Origin: Botryosphaeria dothidea
Lineage: Eukaryota > Ascomycota > Dothideomycetes > Botryosphaeriales > Botryosphaeriaceae
Assembly: GCA_011503125.2 (NCBI GenBank)
Contig: WWBZ02000073.1
Span: 1,922,001 to 1,986,000, forward strand
Length of the DNA: 64,000 bases
Direction: 5' to 3'
How positions within the stretch are numbered: the first letter of the stretch is position 1; each line of letters starts with the position of its first letter. The translations under genes and the position numbers were made by a program. Of this stretch, positions 21,568-34,200 are shown piece after piece. The notes below the pieces were generated by a model. It was not told where the DNA came from and did no database searches. It saw only the letters and a program-made list of their open reading frames with translations.

Positions 21568-24076
21568 TCAAGCGCTCGTCCTCGCGGTGCTGAACACCTT
21601 CAACAACTCCTCTCCCTCTTGCGGACTCAAGAACTCGTCCAACAGCCCATGCGCCATATCCACAACCTCCTCCTCGATCCCGGCCTCAAGTATCCTCGCA
21701 CCACTCCCGAACCCCTGAGGTGCATAGAAGCTGGCATATCCCACCCCTACGAGCTCTTCCGACTCCACAACCCCATCTTCCAAGTCCACGAATGCCAGCC
21801 GCGTGAGCGCGACGAGATGTGCGTGCGACGCGCCCTGCACCGCGTCCAGCTTCTCCTTGCGGTCGATCAAGGGCTTGGTTGTCTCGTCCATCATCAGTGT
21901 GTAGGCGATGCGCGTGGCAAGGTTGACGATGCGGCTGAGGACCGTGGCGAGCGGGGTGCGTGGAGCGGTGGAGTAAAGGGAAGAGAGGGCGTAGTTGATG
22001 AGATGGAGAAGACGGCCGAGGAAATATCTGTGCTTTGCCAAGGCCGCGGCGGCTGCGGGCGATGGTAAGAAAGACGAGATGGTTTGGAGGACATCAAGGC
22101 GAAAAGACCAGAGTGACGAGCGAGGGGGGGTTGGAAGAGCCGGACCAGCGGGTGTTGAGCTGGGGAGGTCGTGAAGGAACAGTGTGAAATGATCCACGAG
22201 CGTTATTGGATCGTTAGGGAGCAACTGGTTCAGGTCAGGAGGGGGATCTGTCGGAGAGAAATCAGGAATAGGTCCGAAGCTCGTGGATGTGACACTTGTT
22301 GCGAGGAGCTGAAGTGTCAGGGTGAGCGTGGAGAGCATTGGTGACTTCAAGATTGCCCGAAGGAAGTCACGGGAAATAAGCGTCCAGAAGCGGGTTACGG
22401 TTTCTTCATCATGGGCGCAGCTTCGTGCTACGGTGAGGAGGATTGAGAGGCACTCCTGAAGATCGATATACCGCTCTAAATCGGGGTTGTCGAAGGATGT
22501 CCACGCAACGAGCAACGAAGAAGACTGCGCCAGCGGCACTATCTCGTCAGCCAGGGCCGCCGTCTTTTCAAGGGTTCCGAAGGCGAGAATAAATTGTAGC
22601 GTGTCGATGATGAGATGAAGAGGCAGATACTGTTCAAATTAATTTGTGAGATCGGGAGTGGTCGGGGGGTACGAACATATTTTTCTTGTGCGCAACGGTC
22701 CCACAGAGATAAGAGAATTCTGCAGAAATGGGTGGCGAAGTCATTTGATTCATCACGGTACAATGATATCCCATCGTAAATAATGGAGGAGAGGGGACGC
22801 TCGGGCCAAGAAGGAAAATGGTAGTGGGCAAACGCATCGAATGTTCTCTTTCGCATGCCCGCCGGCTGGTGGTTCATGAGCCTCTTCAGGAGCTACGAAA
22901 TCAGCAGATTGTCGCAAGCCAGGAAATCAACGACGCACCTTAAACTTCCCGTCATCCTTCCCGGTGTCTGTGAAGATATCGTTTTCAGACTCCATATATG
23001 GCGGAGCGGCCAGCTCATCATCAGCCGCCTGAGCCTCCAGGATAGGTAGTGGTTTTGATGGGCTGACTTCAACAGCATTGCGCTTCCGCTTCGAGCCTTG
23101 CCTGGGTGTGCCCGTCCTCGACTTATCCCGCGATTTGCTGGGAGAAACCATAACAACATCGCCGTCATCGAAGCCGTCGCCAAACGGTACTGTCCGATTC
23201 TTCTTTGGCGTGGAAGCAGCCTGCCCTCTTGCAGTCCCATCCTTCAGGGTTCGCCGGGGCTGCTTTGGCTTACCACCTTCCACCTTGAGCTCGTGGTCCA
23301 AGAACTTATTTAGACTGTCTTTCTCGTCACGGTCCCTCCTCATAGCATGGAGTTCATCTCTTAGTTTCTGAATCGCCTCAGCATGTTCCTGCAGAAGCCG
23401 TGCCAGATGGGTGACATGTTCCTTGGTTGCCCGATCCAAATTACCGCGAACAATGGTGACCTCGCCTGCTTTTAGTTGTGCCTCCGCTTCCGCCCGACTT
23501 TTGGCGCGAGTGAGGGCGGCATTGGCATCTTCAAGCTGTGACAGTCAGCGGTGTAAACATGAGAAGGCAATCCTTCCTCACCTCTTGAATCTTCCGTCTG
23601 AGCTCGTCCTCGGTGGCACCGGCCAAGCTCGCTGCAGGCTGCAACGGAGCGGCGGCGGCGGGGCGGCCGAGATTATAGTTGGTGTTGTTTCCATGGCGAG
23701 CTACACGGTGGCTGTAGAGGTCCTCGGACGGGTTGGCGGCGAGGTCCTGAAGGGTCCGGCGGGTGCTTGTACGATTGCGGGCTGGGACGGGCGGGTTTCC
23801 TCCAAAGCGCGGCGGCGGGGCGGCGGCGAGGTTTTTGGGCGGGCCGGGGGCAACAGTCTCTCCGTTCAGTTGTATCTCGTCGCGATCCAGAGCATAGTCG
23901 GATGGCGGCGGATCTCCAGGCGGCGGGGCTTGGGCGCTGGCGGAAGGCGGCGCGCGGGATTGGTCACGATGCTGCTGGGTGGAGAGGTAGGCCTGGGACT
24001 CTATCTGGGCGAGGGCATCGTCGGGCAGGCTGTCGAGGTCGTCGTCCCAGCCGTACTCGTCCTTGTCGTTAGCCAT
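21568..24076 (-). CDS. uvsD: Rad26/UvsD checkpoint protein (ATRIP/Ddc2 homologue)
   Basis: Four exons (24076-23582, 23535-22939, 22892-22677, 22629-21568) give about 789 aa; the introns are only 46-47 bp and all are phase 0. The N-terminus has an acidic WDDDLDSLPDDALAQIE box like the RPA-binding start of ATRIP/Rad26 proteins. It is followed by disordered Pro-rich sequence, a coiled coil (about 155-230, from DELRRKIQELEDANAAL onward) and a basic linker with PSK motifs. The C-terminal half is helical and begins LLKRLMNHQPAGMRKRTFDA. ATRIP partners the ATR/Mec1/UvsB kinase at RPA-coated single-stranded DNA. The assignment rests on architecture and family recall, not a computed alignment. The start at 24076 is the first ATG before the acidic box. 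It is head to head with CDS1. Confidence 0.78.
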
Positions 24077-24578
24077 GCCATTGACGAGCGCAGCGGGGGT
24101 GGCAGGCGTAATGGACGAGCGCTGAATGGCGGCGCGTCGCGGAGATGATGGGCGACCGGGGTGTTCAGTGTCGGCGCTCACATGTGCCGCGCGCTGTGGG
24201 TCCTTGTGCCCTGCCAGCTGCTTTGCAGCCTTGGCGCGTCCGTTGACGTAGATCAGCCTCCGCTGCGCTCCCTCATTCTCTCTCGCCTTGCCATCTGTCC
24301 CTAGATCTCTCGCCTCCTCATCGCCCTGAGAGCTCACTGTCGCCCTGCCCGTCACCCAGACGTGCGCAATAATTTCACCCGCGACCACCCTCCAGCGCGA
24401 CCGCGCCGCCCCGCTGCCTTGCACCGTGCCCGGCCCACGACGAAACCGTTGAGGAGCGCGCCAGCCCCGAATCCTACTTTCCAGCGCCCATTCGACCCGG
24501 ACACCCGCTGCAGAGCATCTGCGAAAGAGTTGGCGCAAATTCGTGGTTGACGGCACCCCCGCGATCCCCATCGCGACC
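24077..24578. promoter_or_regulatory. Bidirectional promoter between Rad26-like gene and CDS1
   Basis: About 500 bp of GC-rich sequence between divergent starts; no TATA box or separate gene seen. Open frames on both strands extend into it but lack good starts. Confidence 0.5.
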
Positions 24579-26136
24579 ATGACGAAGCCGAGGAGGGACG
24601 TCAAGTTCCAACACCGGGGGAGCGGCAGCAGCGGCAAGGGCAGGAGGATGTCCATGTCGGAGCACAGCGAGCCTCATTCTGAGCCTGGCAGCCCTACCCG
24701 GAATGGCGCTGTCGCAAAACCAGAGGTCAGTTGTGCGCTTGAGGACATAGATGGCGGCGGCTAAGCAGGCAGCAGGAACCCCCAAAGTCCGACTATGAGA
24801 AGAAGAAGGAGACCTTCATTACCCGCACAATCTGGACGCTGGTCATGATTGCTGGCTTCTTCTGGGCCATGTTCGCCGGCCACATCTACATCATTATCAT
24901 CGTAACTGCTGTTCAGATCATTTCCTTCAAGGAGGTTATCGCCATTTCCAATGTCCCGAGCCGCGCCAGAAGCTTGAGATTTACGAAGAGCTTGAATTGG
25001 TACTTCTTGGGAACCACCATGTATTTCCTCTACGGAGAAAGCGTCATTTACTACTTCAAGCACATTATCCTCGTCGACAAGATCCTGCTTCCTTTTGCGA
25101 CTCACCACCGCTTCATCAGCTTCATGCTCTACGTCACTGGTTCGTCTACCAGCTCTCTCTCCTCTGAACCCGACTAACTCCTTATCAGGCTTCGTTTTCT
25201 TCGTCGCCTCGTTGCAAAAGGGACACTACAAGTTCCAGTTCACTCAATTCGCATGGACCCACATGGCCTTGTACCTCATCGTTGTCCAGGCCCATTTTAT
25301 CATGAACAACATATTCGAGGGCATGATCTGGTTCTTCCTTCCTGTCTCCCTGGTCATCACCAACGACATCTTTGCCTACATCTGCGGCATCACCTTCGGC
25401 CGGACCCAATTGATCAAGATCTCGCCAAAGAAGACGGTCGAGGGTTTCCTTGGAGCCTGGATTTTCACTATCATCTTTGGCGTGGCCCTGACCAACGTGC
25501 TGATGAGGTACAAGTACTTCATCTGTCCTGTGAATGTGAGATACACAGCCAATACAAGACCTGTGCCGCGACTAACATCATGACAGGACCTCGGTGCCAA
25601 CTTCTTCACCGGCCTTGAGTGCGACGTCAACCCCGTCTTCATTCCGCACAACTACCGTCTTCCCTTCATCCCGCCAAATTGGACTCACCTCCCCACGACT
25701 ATCACTGTGGCACCGATGCAATTCCACATCCTTGTCTTCGCGACTTTTGCTTCCCTCATTGCTCCATTTGGCGGTTTCTTTGCCTCCGGACTGAAGCGTA
25801 CGTTCAAGATCAAGGACTTCGGTGACTCGATTCCCGGACACGGTGGCATGACGGATCGCATGGATTGCCAGTTTATCATGGGTTTTTTCGCCTTCATGTA
25901 CTACTCGAGCTTCATTGCGGTGTACAAGGCCAGCGTCGGTGGTGTCATTGAGCAAGCGATCAACGGTCTTACGCCGGACCAGCAAATTGAGGTTGTAAAG
26001 GGTCTGAGCAAGCACCTTGTCAACCAAGGAATCATCCCATCCAATGTAAGTGGAACCCAAGGATATCAAATGCAACGCTTCTGACGCCCTTTGGCAGGTC
26101 TTGGAATACCTTTCCGATGAGCTCAGGCGGAGATAA
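24579..26136 (+). CDS. CDS1: Phosphatidate cytidylyltransferase (CDP-diacylglycerol synthase)
   Basis: Five exons (24579-24725, 24773-25139, 25189-25535, 25587-26045, 26098-26136) give about 452 aa, close to yeast Cds1 (457 aa). The family signature is complete near the C-terminus: SGLKRTFKIKDFGDSIPGHG followed by GMTDRMD. It converts phosphatidic acid and CTP to CDP-diacylglycerol in the ER, the branch point to phosphatidylinositol, phosphatidylserine and cardiolipin. Several membrane helices are visible, starting at IWTLVMIAGFFWAMFAGHIY. The introns are 47-52 bp. The first intron's acceptor is a NAGNAG (24772 or 24775), so one Gln may be included or skipped. The last exon is 13 codons. Confidence 0.95.
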
Positions 26137-28306
26137 ATACCGTAATGGGACATTGGCGCTTTCTTCTTTTCAGATTTCCTAAACCGGCGCGATGCCCCTC
26201 AAGACGCCAGGTCTGGTAATTCTGGCTTTTTACAATCACTGCCGTTCTATGCGACACAGCACGGCCGTTGAACCGTCCCTTTCTCATTGTTGAAGTCATA
26301 CATACCTCTTACTTCTTTTCCTCTGTTTGCTCGTTGGGGCTAGCCAGTCAGCCCCGTACTTTGTTCAACAGCGTCTCATCTCTCATCTCTCCTCATGGGC
26401 TGAGCCTATCTGCGTACTGCATCTGTTCTCTCGACTGGGGAGAGGTATATCATGAGCGATCTGCTGCCATTGGCTATGAAGGCAGCTGGCCGCCGTCGAT
26501 TCGGACCTTGCAATTCATTATCAAAAGCACGCATTGGCAAGGCATTTGGTGAAGGGCGGGTGCAAAAGTCGTGTATGTGACACATTAATTCGGAGTGGTC
26601 GCCGTTGAGTGTGGATGACGGTACAATTGGCGGATGGTTGTCGTGGTCACGCGGAGGAGCATAGGCTAGAACAATGCAATACCCACTTCTTTCTCGTTTG
26701 GCAAAGTCCTGGTTGAGCAGGGAAGAATTTTTTTTCGTGTGACGTAGGAGATTCGCTACGACAGAAGGCGGCAAATCAGGGCCAGCCACAGCTCTGAAGC
26801 CACACAGAGCGCGAAGCGAAGCGACCTCCCAATGACGCCAGCGCTCTGAGCTTATTCACACTTCACCAACGACTGCCTCTTCCTCCACGGTGGAGTCAAT
26901 GAAATTGCGGCCACGAGAATTCGAGGTTAATGGGATATCGGTGGCTGGTGATTCTTAGCCATCGAGTCTTATCGTTTCTGTGAGGCGAACTTGGTGTCAC
27001 GCCCTCCGCAATGCTCTTTCAGAGTCAGGATGTGGAGCGTTGCGAGAGCTGGCGATGCTTCCGATGACGGGGAGCTTTGCTCTTCTCTTCTGTGTCTTCC
27101 CTCCCTCCCTCCCTCCTCCTCCTCCTCCTCCTCCTCCTCCTCGTTGACTACCTCAATTGCGTAGGATTGAGAATGAAAATTCTCACATGAATGAGTTCCT
27201 TCTAAGTCAAGGCATCGACTTCATGCCCGATCCAGCTCCGTCTACGCCGGTTACTCGAGACATCAGCTGGCTGGGACTTGAGACAAATTTTCGTCTGTGT
27301 TGTTTTAACTTAATCTAGAGAATACTTCGGGTGGGAGAGTGAGAAGAACGAGCCATGCATCTTCAAGCAGCAAAGGAAGGGCTGCGGCAGCTTCCAGACC
27401 CGGTGAGCGAATTCAAGGGACATGATATCTTTGACTTTTGACCAGCTGAGTCAGTCTGCTCAGTATCTTCTAATATAGGTGTCGAAAGCTCTAGCTCCTC
27501 CTTCTCTTACCATTGTGAAGCCGCCAACCGCACATACGTCATCTCTTCGAGAGCGAAACCACTACACAATCTCGAGCGCGTCAACCAGGGCAAACAGCGA
27601 CGTCTCACAGAACGACCTTTGCAGGAAGGTCCACCGCTAAGGCAAGTTCACTCCCTCATCAGTCGCTGTTTTTTGAGGGCAATGTTGGCCGCCGCAACCA
27701 GGACACGACGACGATGCTTGGCGTCGTTGCCAAATCTCCTACAAATCCACCCCATACTACACTCGTCGCCTCATGTTGGAGAGCTTGAGCGTCTTGGTTA
27801 GCTATGCATGTTGCTCCGGCCCAAAGTGAAAGTGCTGATGTCATGGCGAGCGAGGTGCTTGCAAGTGACATGGCTCTTGCGCCCAGGCGGTAACTCATCG
27901 CTGTGCGCCGCAACCCACGACGCTACAAGCTCGCGAGAATGACTGATCCACACGCTAGCCTAGCACAAATATTGGTTTCACGCCCAGCCAGCTCTATTTT
28001 CCGTTGCTCAAAATGGTCATGATCTGTCGCTACGCTCCGCCGTCAGCCTGTTCACGCACCACAACCTCACCTACGACAACACCGCTCCCGCCACCTCTGC
28101 TATTCTCTTCTCGCTTTCAACCGTCTCCCTTCTTCATTCGTACCTACTCTTCTTCAACTCTTTTTGTAGCGGGGTTTGGCTCTGTCAGAACCGCAAACAA
28201 TCCGTTCGGCGTCGTCCTTGTCCGCTACGCCCCTCTTCCTCATCTCAGTCGCCCAGCACTTTCATTCGCCCCACCAGACTCTCTCGTCATCTCGACAGCT
28301 TCAGCT
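26137..28306. other. Intergenic, 2.2 kb, including a CT-rich promoter
   Basis: No supported gene. A pyrimidine microsatellite lies at 27099-27142. The 300 bp before 28307 are very C/T-rich, as in fungal promoters and 5' UTRs. They also form an open frame continuous with the next gene (ATG at 28013), which could add 98 residues; I think leader sequence more likely. Confidence 0.4.
27099..27142 (+). repeat. (CCCT)n/(CCT)n pyrimidine microsatellite
   Basis: A few CCCT units run straight into about ten CCT units. It is polypurine on the other strand. Confidence 0.95.
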
Positions 28307-29641
28307 ATGTCTGTTGGTCCTGTTACCTCCAACGGGTCCCCTCGTACGGGCCAGTCCGCCGCCAACTTCACCATGACTGCGACCGCGCCTCCCTCCGGCA
28401 CTCCTACGAAGCGCACGCCTGTCACGAAATCCCGTTCTGTTGCAAGTTCCTCTCCCGCTACGCCCTCGAGCAAGAATTTGAGCCCCGTTCGCAAGTCAGC
28501 TTCACCTGCCAGCACCGCGTCCTCTACAAAGCAGCTTCGCGTTGAGAAGCTCGTTCCGTTCAAGAACCCTGTCCCGAAGAACAATGCTCCCATCAAGCCT
28601 GTCACGGGCGGCTGGGGTGCGCCCTTCAACCCCTTTGGCCTCAAGCAGCCGAAGTACCGCGTGGCGAAGTACTCTTCTCTCGGTCACGCGCCTCCTGATA
28701 CCAGCGCTACAAGCGTCTCGACGACCGATGCTCCTGCGAACACGCAGAAGCTGCCTCTTAATGCCAGGCAGTCTCTGGTTGACAAGACATCAGTTAGCAA
28801 GATGAACGACAATGCGAAGACCAGTGGCTCTGCTGGCTTCACCATGGGTGCGCGCGTTCCCAAGGGTGATGACCATCCCGATCCTTTCAGACTGCTTGCC
28901 CGCCTGCCGGATGAGCAGTCTCGCGTTGTCACTCAGTCGTTCCTCATCAAAGAAGGCGGTGCTGCTCCCAAGAAAACCTCCGGTAACAATGCCTCCGCCG
29001 TTACCAAGGGCGGTGCGCCTTCCACCGAGGAGCGCACTCCAGCCACGAAGCTCAAGCCTACCGCAAAGCCCACCGCTTCTCAGCGCAAGGCCACGACTAC
29101 TCAGCGCGACGCCACCAAGAAGCCGGCTCCCCTGACGAAGAAGGTCTCTCAAAAGACCAGCACCTCCAAGGCCACCGCTCCAGCTCCCAAGAGAGCCCCC
29201 GCCGCGCCCATGTACGGCGCCACCTCCTCCACGAACGGCACCTCGTCCGCCCGCCCCGGCTCCAAGCGCAAGGCTCCTCAGCCCGTCGCCGCCGCTTCCC
29301 CGTCCCATCCCTCCGACTCCGGCATCAGCATGGCGGCCGGCGAGCAGGAGCCTCCGCAGAAGAAGCTCAAGAAGCAGATCGACACGCGCACGGCGCGGGA
29401 GAAGCGCACCGGGCCCGCCAACCCGCGCATCCCCTTCCTCCTGAGCGACTCCTCCAGCGACGGCTATCCCACGCCGGCCGCGAAGAGGCGCGCCGAGCCG
29501 CAGGCCTCCGCTGGCGACGCTCTGGTGCAGAGCCGCGGTGCCAGCGTGGACGAGGAGGACGAGGACGCTGCTGCTGCTGAGCAGGCTCGCTTGGGCCGCG
29601 CGCTGTTCTCGAGTGAGAGCCCGAAGTCGAAGAATGGCTGA
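28307..29641 (+). CDS. Disordered basic protein, function unknown
   Basis: A single exon of about 444 aa, very rich in Ser, Thr, Pro, Ala and Lys. The only ordered-looking parts are a short block LVPFKNPVPKN..TGGWGAPFNPFGLKQPKYR (about residues 80-115) and HPDPFRLLARLPDEQSRVV (about 185-205). Repeated (S/T)PxK-type and KKP motifs, a PQKKLKKQ nuclear-localisation-like cluster near 350 and an acidic DEEDEDAAAAEQ patch near the end suggest a nuclear, possibly chromatin-linked protein (inference). No family recognised. The start at 28307 was chosen because upstream sequence is pyrimidine-rich and leader-like; an in-frame ATG at 28013 remains possible. Confidence 0.6.
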   Translation: MSVGPVTSNGSPRTGQSAANFTMTATAPPSGTPTKRTPVTKSRSVASSSPATPSSKNLSPVRKSASPASTASSTKQLRVEKLVPFKNPVPKNNAPIKPVTGGWGAPFNPFGLKQPKYRVAKYSSLGHAPPDTSATSVSTTDAPANTQKLPLNARQSLVDKTSVSKMNDNAKTSGSAGFTMGARVPKGDDHPDPFRLLARLPDEQSRVVTQSFLIKEGGAAPKKTSGNNASAVTKGGAPSTEERTPATKLKPTAKPTASQRKATTTQRDATKKPAPLTKKVSQKTSTSKATAPAPKRAPAAPMYGATSSTNGTSSARPGSKRKAPQPVAAASPSHPSDSGISMAAGEQEPPQKKLKKQIDTRTAREKRTGPANPRIPFLLSDSSSDGYPTPAAKRRAEPQASAGDALVQSRGASVDEEDEDAAAAEQARLGRALFSSESPKSKNG

Positions 29642-31226
29642 GCACACTGCGCTGGGTTGGCTTTCTCAAGGAGGTTCTCATGCGTTGTTACGGATTGGTG
29701 TGTTGGGGTCGACCCGGCACCGACGACGATATTCTTTTGATGAGCTTGTCATGACATTCTCCTCAGCTTTCAGGACTCGATCCTGAATCACTGATGACCT
29801 TTTTCTCCATGGCAACCTTTGACTGATTGGACACTGTATTCTTGACATTATTGATGCCCTGGTTTACATTTAATCTGAACAGTCTTCTTTACTGCTATGA
29901 TCTCTTTTCCGGGGGTGTTTTCGGGGAAGGGTCCTGTGGGTGAGCAGGGGATGCTTTTACCCTGGAAGTGACACTCTGACTGACTATCCGAACATTATGG
30001 TAAAAACGAATATGTAGAACTCAATGAAACATGTCGTTCTTCTGTTCGTACAAGCTGTTGGTGCCAAAACATGACAAAGTTCCGGCCTAGGCCTGCTAAA
30101 TTCAGCATAGACTACTTGCTCTTCTCATCAGCGATACCAGGAAATCAATTCGATTCCAGCTCCTCGAAAGGACGGTGAGCACAAGCACAAGCACCGGAGC
30201 TAACAACATACAGCTATATCTCTATTCACAATACAAATTCAGACATTAGCGGATATACCACTCTCGATCCAATCGTCAACCATCCATCCTCCAAACCCGG
30301 GCGTTCTCGTTCCGTCATTACAACCTCCGATCAATCCACTTGCATATCCTCTGACCCCCACAGTTAATTACCAACAAGTAGACGCACGGACGAACAGTCA
30401 TCCACATCTCCAAGCTGATCCTCAGGCCCAAGGAGCCAGGCAACCAAGATCGGAGCGACACCAGACAGACAAGACCAACAGCCACCATCACACCCAGTCA
30501 GGTGAAAAGGGTAGGTAAGCCAAAAAAAAAAGCGCAACAAAAGCAGTAGCGGCATCAAACCAAAGGCCGGCTTCTGCGCTCCGTCTCGCCGGGACAATCA
30601 TGGACATTCCAAAAAGAGCAACAAAGGTAGTAACTTTCTGTCCGGCGGGACGATTGGAGGTCCCCGCCGCTCCCCCTCAAGAAAATAGGGGAAGAAGATA
30701 TCTTTGTCTCTCCAAAAAAAACACACAAAAGTTCCCAATAAAGATTTTTCTTCCCATGGTGAGAAGTGTGGGTAGTAGAGAAAAGTGGAAAAAGGCGCTG
30801 TGCTTGAACGAAGACGAGAAAAATGCAAGGATCCGCGTCCACCCAAGAGAAGAGGCACTAACAAGCCTACTCATCTTTTGCCCTTGAATCATTCAAAAGA
30901 AACCCCCCCCCCCCTTATCCAGTTCCTATGAAACGCCAAAAAAGGTGCCGGTGTGGTAACCGCATGGTACCAACGACACCAAAAGAGAAGAGAAAAACAG
31001 AAACCAGGGCCATTTCCCAAAATAGACCCATGTCTCCTACAAGACAGAGAAGTGAAGTATGTAGAGGAGTAAGACCTCTACGGTAACCAAAAACGGCGCG
31101 GAAAGAATCTGGGTTGGAGTAGAAGAAGAAAAAGGAAACTCGTAGCACTTCTATTCCCACATGACTTCAGTTCCAAAAAAGCGCGCAATGAAGTTCGAAC
31201 GAAGAGAAAAAAATTTATCGATAAAA
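29642..31226. other. Convergent 3' flanks, 1.6 kb, low-complexity runs
   Basis: Lies between a + gene and the 3' end of BST1 on the - strand. It contains several A runs (for example near 30527-30536 and 30714-30720) and a C12 run at 30903-30914. No gene is supported on either strand. Confidence 0.45.
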
Positions 31227-34200
31227 TTATGGCCTTTTCTTGACATGGCCGGTGGGTGTATCGCCCCGACGACTATCAAACCTATGCCCAAGGTTGCGAG
31301 AGACGGTGATGAGCGAGGTTGAAGAAAGGTGAATTACGACAAGCCACGCGCAGAGGATGTTGGCGATATGGTGGAGTAGGTAGGCGTAGGTGACGCCATA
31401 GATGGCAGCGTAGCCTGCAAGCCCAAAGAGGAGAATGTTGGTGAAGTAACGGAACCTGGTGGCCTGAAGTTAGCGATGCCGCCAGAAACTAAAAGGGGAA
31501 GGATATTTACGAACCGGTTAGTCACCCTTGGTACCATGCGTCCGGTACTCAAAGTTTCCACCAAAAGGATGAACGGCATGATGGATAAAATGTTGTGATG
31601 GGAGGAAAAGGGCGTTAACCAGTGGACGGCCAGATTGCGCACCCAGACGACTAGGACGGGGATGTTGATCGGCAAGATCCAGATCATTAGCACTAAGATG
31701 GATTGGCAGTAATTAAAGAAGTTGTAGTTGGCTTCGGAGTGCTGCAAATGGTCAGTATTTCCATAGGAGTCAGATTCTCTGGCATGACTTACTGTCTCTC
31801 GCGCAATCCTGAGAGATCTTGTGGTGGTTGCAATATGGACAACACAGAGCACCATGTATGCAAAGTGATACGGTATAGCAGTCGAAACCATCAAGAGAAG
31901 GACACCGGTGGTAATAACACGTTGCTTCGTGGAGCTGACCGCAAACGCCGTGGGAGACCGTCTGTAGAAATATCAGCATATGGCCGTTTCAAGTTCATGG
32001 ACGGCAGAAGCCTTACCTTCCCTCGTCACACCGTAGAGCAGGTCTCGCCCAAGAGTAAATTGTTCCAAAAAGATGAAGGACGATAAGCGTGAGGTAGTTG
32101 ATTGCAACGCAAACACCAGTGCACATTAGGCCGAAGAGGGGTACAAGAAACCAGAAAAAGCTATCCTGCGAGCCAAGCAAAAGATCGTTCTTGGTGAAGT
32201 CTATCGGGGTTTCAGTAGCATTGCCATTGCGGGACGGGAACCAGCGCGAACCATGGTGTGATGAAGATTGACTGGCACTCGCAAGGGACATGCCGCAAAA
32301 GGTAAGAGCGAGGAAAAGGACCGGAATAGACGAGCGAAGACATTGATTTGTGCTTTCCGCAAAACTCATGAAAACACCTGACCTGTTAGCCAATAGTCGA
32401 TTATTGTCGGAATTCAGCAAGTACGTACCTGTCTCATCGTAGACCTTGAATTGCTTCCTGAGGACCAAAGACACAGCCACGAGGGGCAAGGTTGCGAATA
32501 CCGTGCGGTATCGCATCCAAAGCTTGCCCAAGCTCCCAAATAGGTCAACTTCCAGATCGACTTTTACTGGTGCCTCGCACGTCGTGTCAGTCCAGAGTTG
32601 AAGGGAAAGACCATTGAGTTCACTCAATGACCTGTTGCGCTTGAACGGCGGTGGCATGTATGGAGCAACGCCATGAAGATTGATATCCGCTTTCTTGGCA
32701 TTGACGTAGAACTTCGATTCATAGACCTCCTGGATGTACTGGCGGAGAAGGGGAGCAAAAAGTTCGCCGCGATCACCACATCCCTTCGAGCTGATTTTGA
32801 GCTCATATGCCAATAGGCTCGAATGAAGCGCCGGAACCTTTATGTCCATGACCATTGGACGTTTAGCAGGCAGTTTCACATGGACTCCGCTAGACAGCAG
32901 TTTCCGAAGCCCCAAGCTGGTTTCGATCGTCGATTCGATTCGTGCGCTGAACTCAGCCATCACCCAGCCGTTCGTGTGCTCAACTGCCTTATCCACGACG
33001 GCGACGAATTGATGATCAGCCAGATCTTCCAAATCATACTGGAGGTATGAAAATGGTCGCGCCTTGTCAAAAGGAAATTGAGAGTTCTTCGTCGATGCAG
33101 GGAGGTGGATAACGTCACTTGCAGCATTCTTACATGCAAGTCGCGTTGATCCAGAACTGTCCCCGGAAAGATCCATGTCCATCGAGAAGATCGCAGCCGA
33201 CTGCCCCGCCTGCAGGGGGAAGACGCTGCAGAAGAGGACCTCAAGCTTGCCGTTCTCCCCCGTTGCATCAATCTTCTGGTCCGTCAGGAGTGTGAATTTT
33301 CTTCCTTCAGGCGCACCCTGCGGAGGCACAGGGAGGAGGTAGGCCTTGGGCTTCCGCTGGTGTCCGAAAGATCTCAGGACTAAACGTTCGCCCTGGGAAA
33401 TGATGGAATTTGAGTTGTCCTCTAGCGTCAGAAGAGTCTTGGGGTCTTTGTGCGGCAGAGTTTTCTCTGCAATATCCTCAAGCCCTGTGAGGAAAAACTT
33501 CTTGAAACTCCGCATCCTTTCGGCTCGCGGCACTGTCTGCATGGGACGTGAAACATCCACGACATCATACAGCGCACGTATGACACTCTTCCGGAACTGG
33601 TCGCACCACGTAATCGCCAAGTGATCCATCCCCGTCCAAACATGGGGAATTGATGCTGTGAAAACCGTAAATCCGTGTGTTTCCGGAACCAACGATGAAA
33701 TGCTTGCGTAATCCGAGGGAACCACAGTATCCAATCCTCCTCCAGCAATTGAAATGAGAGTAACGTGCCAAAGAGGGTTGTCGTTTGCCCATCGTTGCGA
33801 GTACGCCTGGCGCCAGTAATCATTGATCTTCTTGTACGTGCTGACGATGTCAACATCAAATGAGACCGGCGGTCTTGCGTGCGGAGCGGACAGCGTGACT
33901 ATGGTGTTGACGGAGTTCGCTTGATAATTTGGCATGATAAGCATCGTCCGGGCAACGATTCCACCCATCGAGTGTCCAACGATAATGACCGAGCTCGGAT
34001 CGGGTAAATCAGGGCTCCGTATTGAGCGTGACGGGTTGTGGTAAAGCGAGAGGATATATGCCACGGCATCATTCAAGTACTCGGCTTGGTCCAGGAGCGT
34101 CTGTCCGTGGAAAGCTGTGATATCCTCATTAAAGTCGACCGAGAAGAAGTCCAAGGCTCTCTTTCCATCCGCGAGAGCGTCGGGTTCGTTTTGAATGTGG

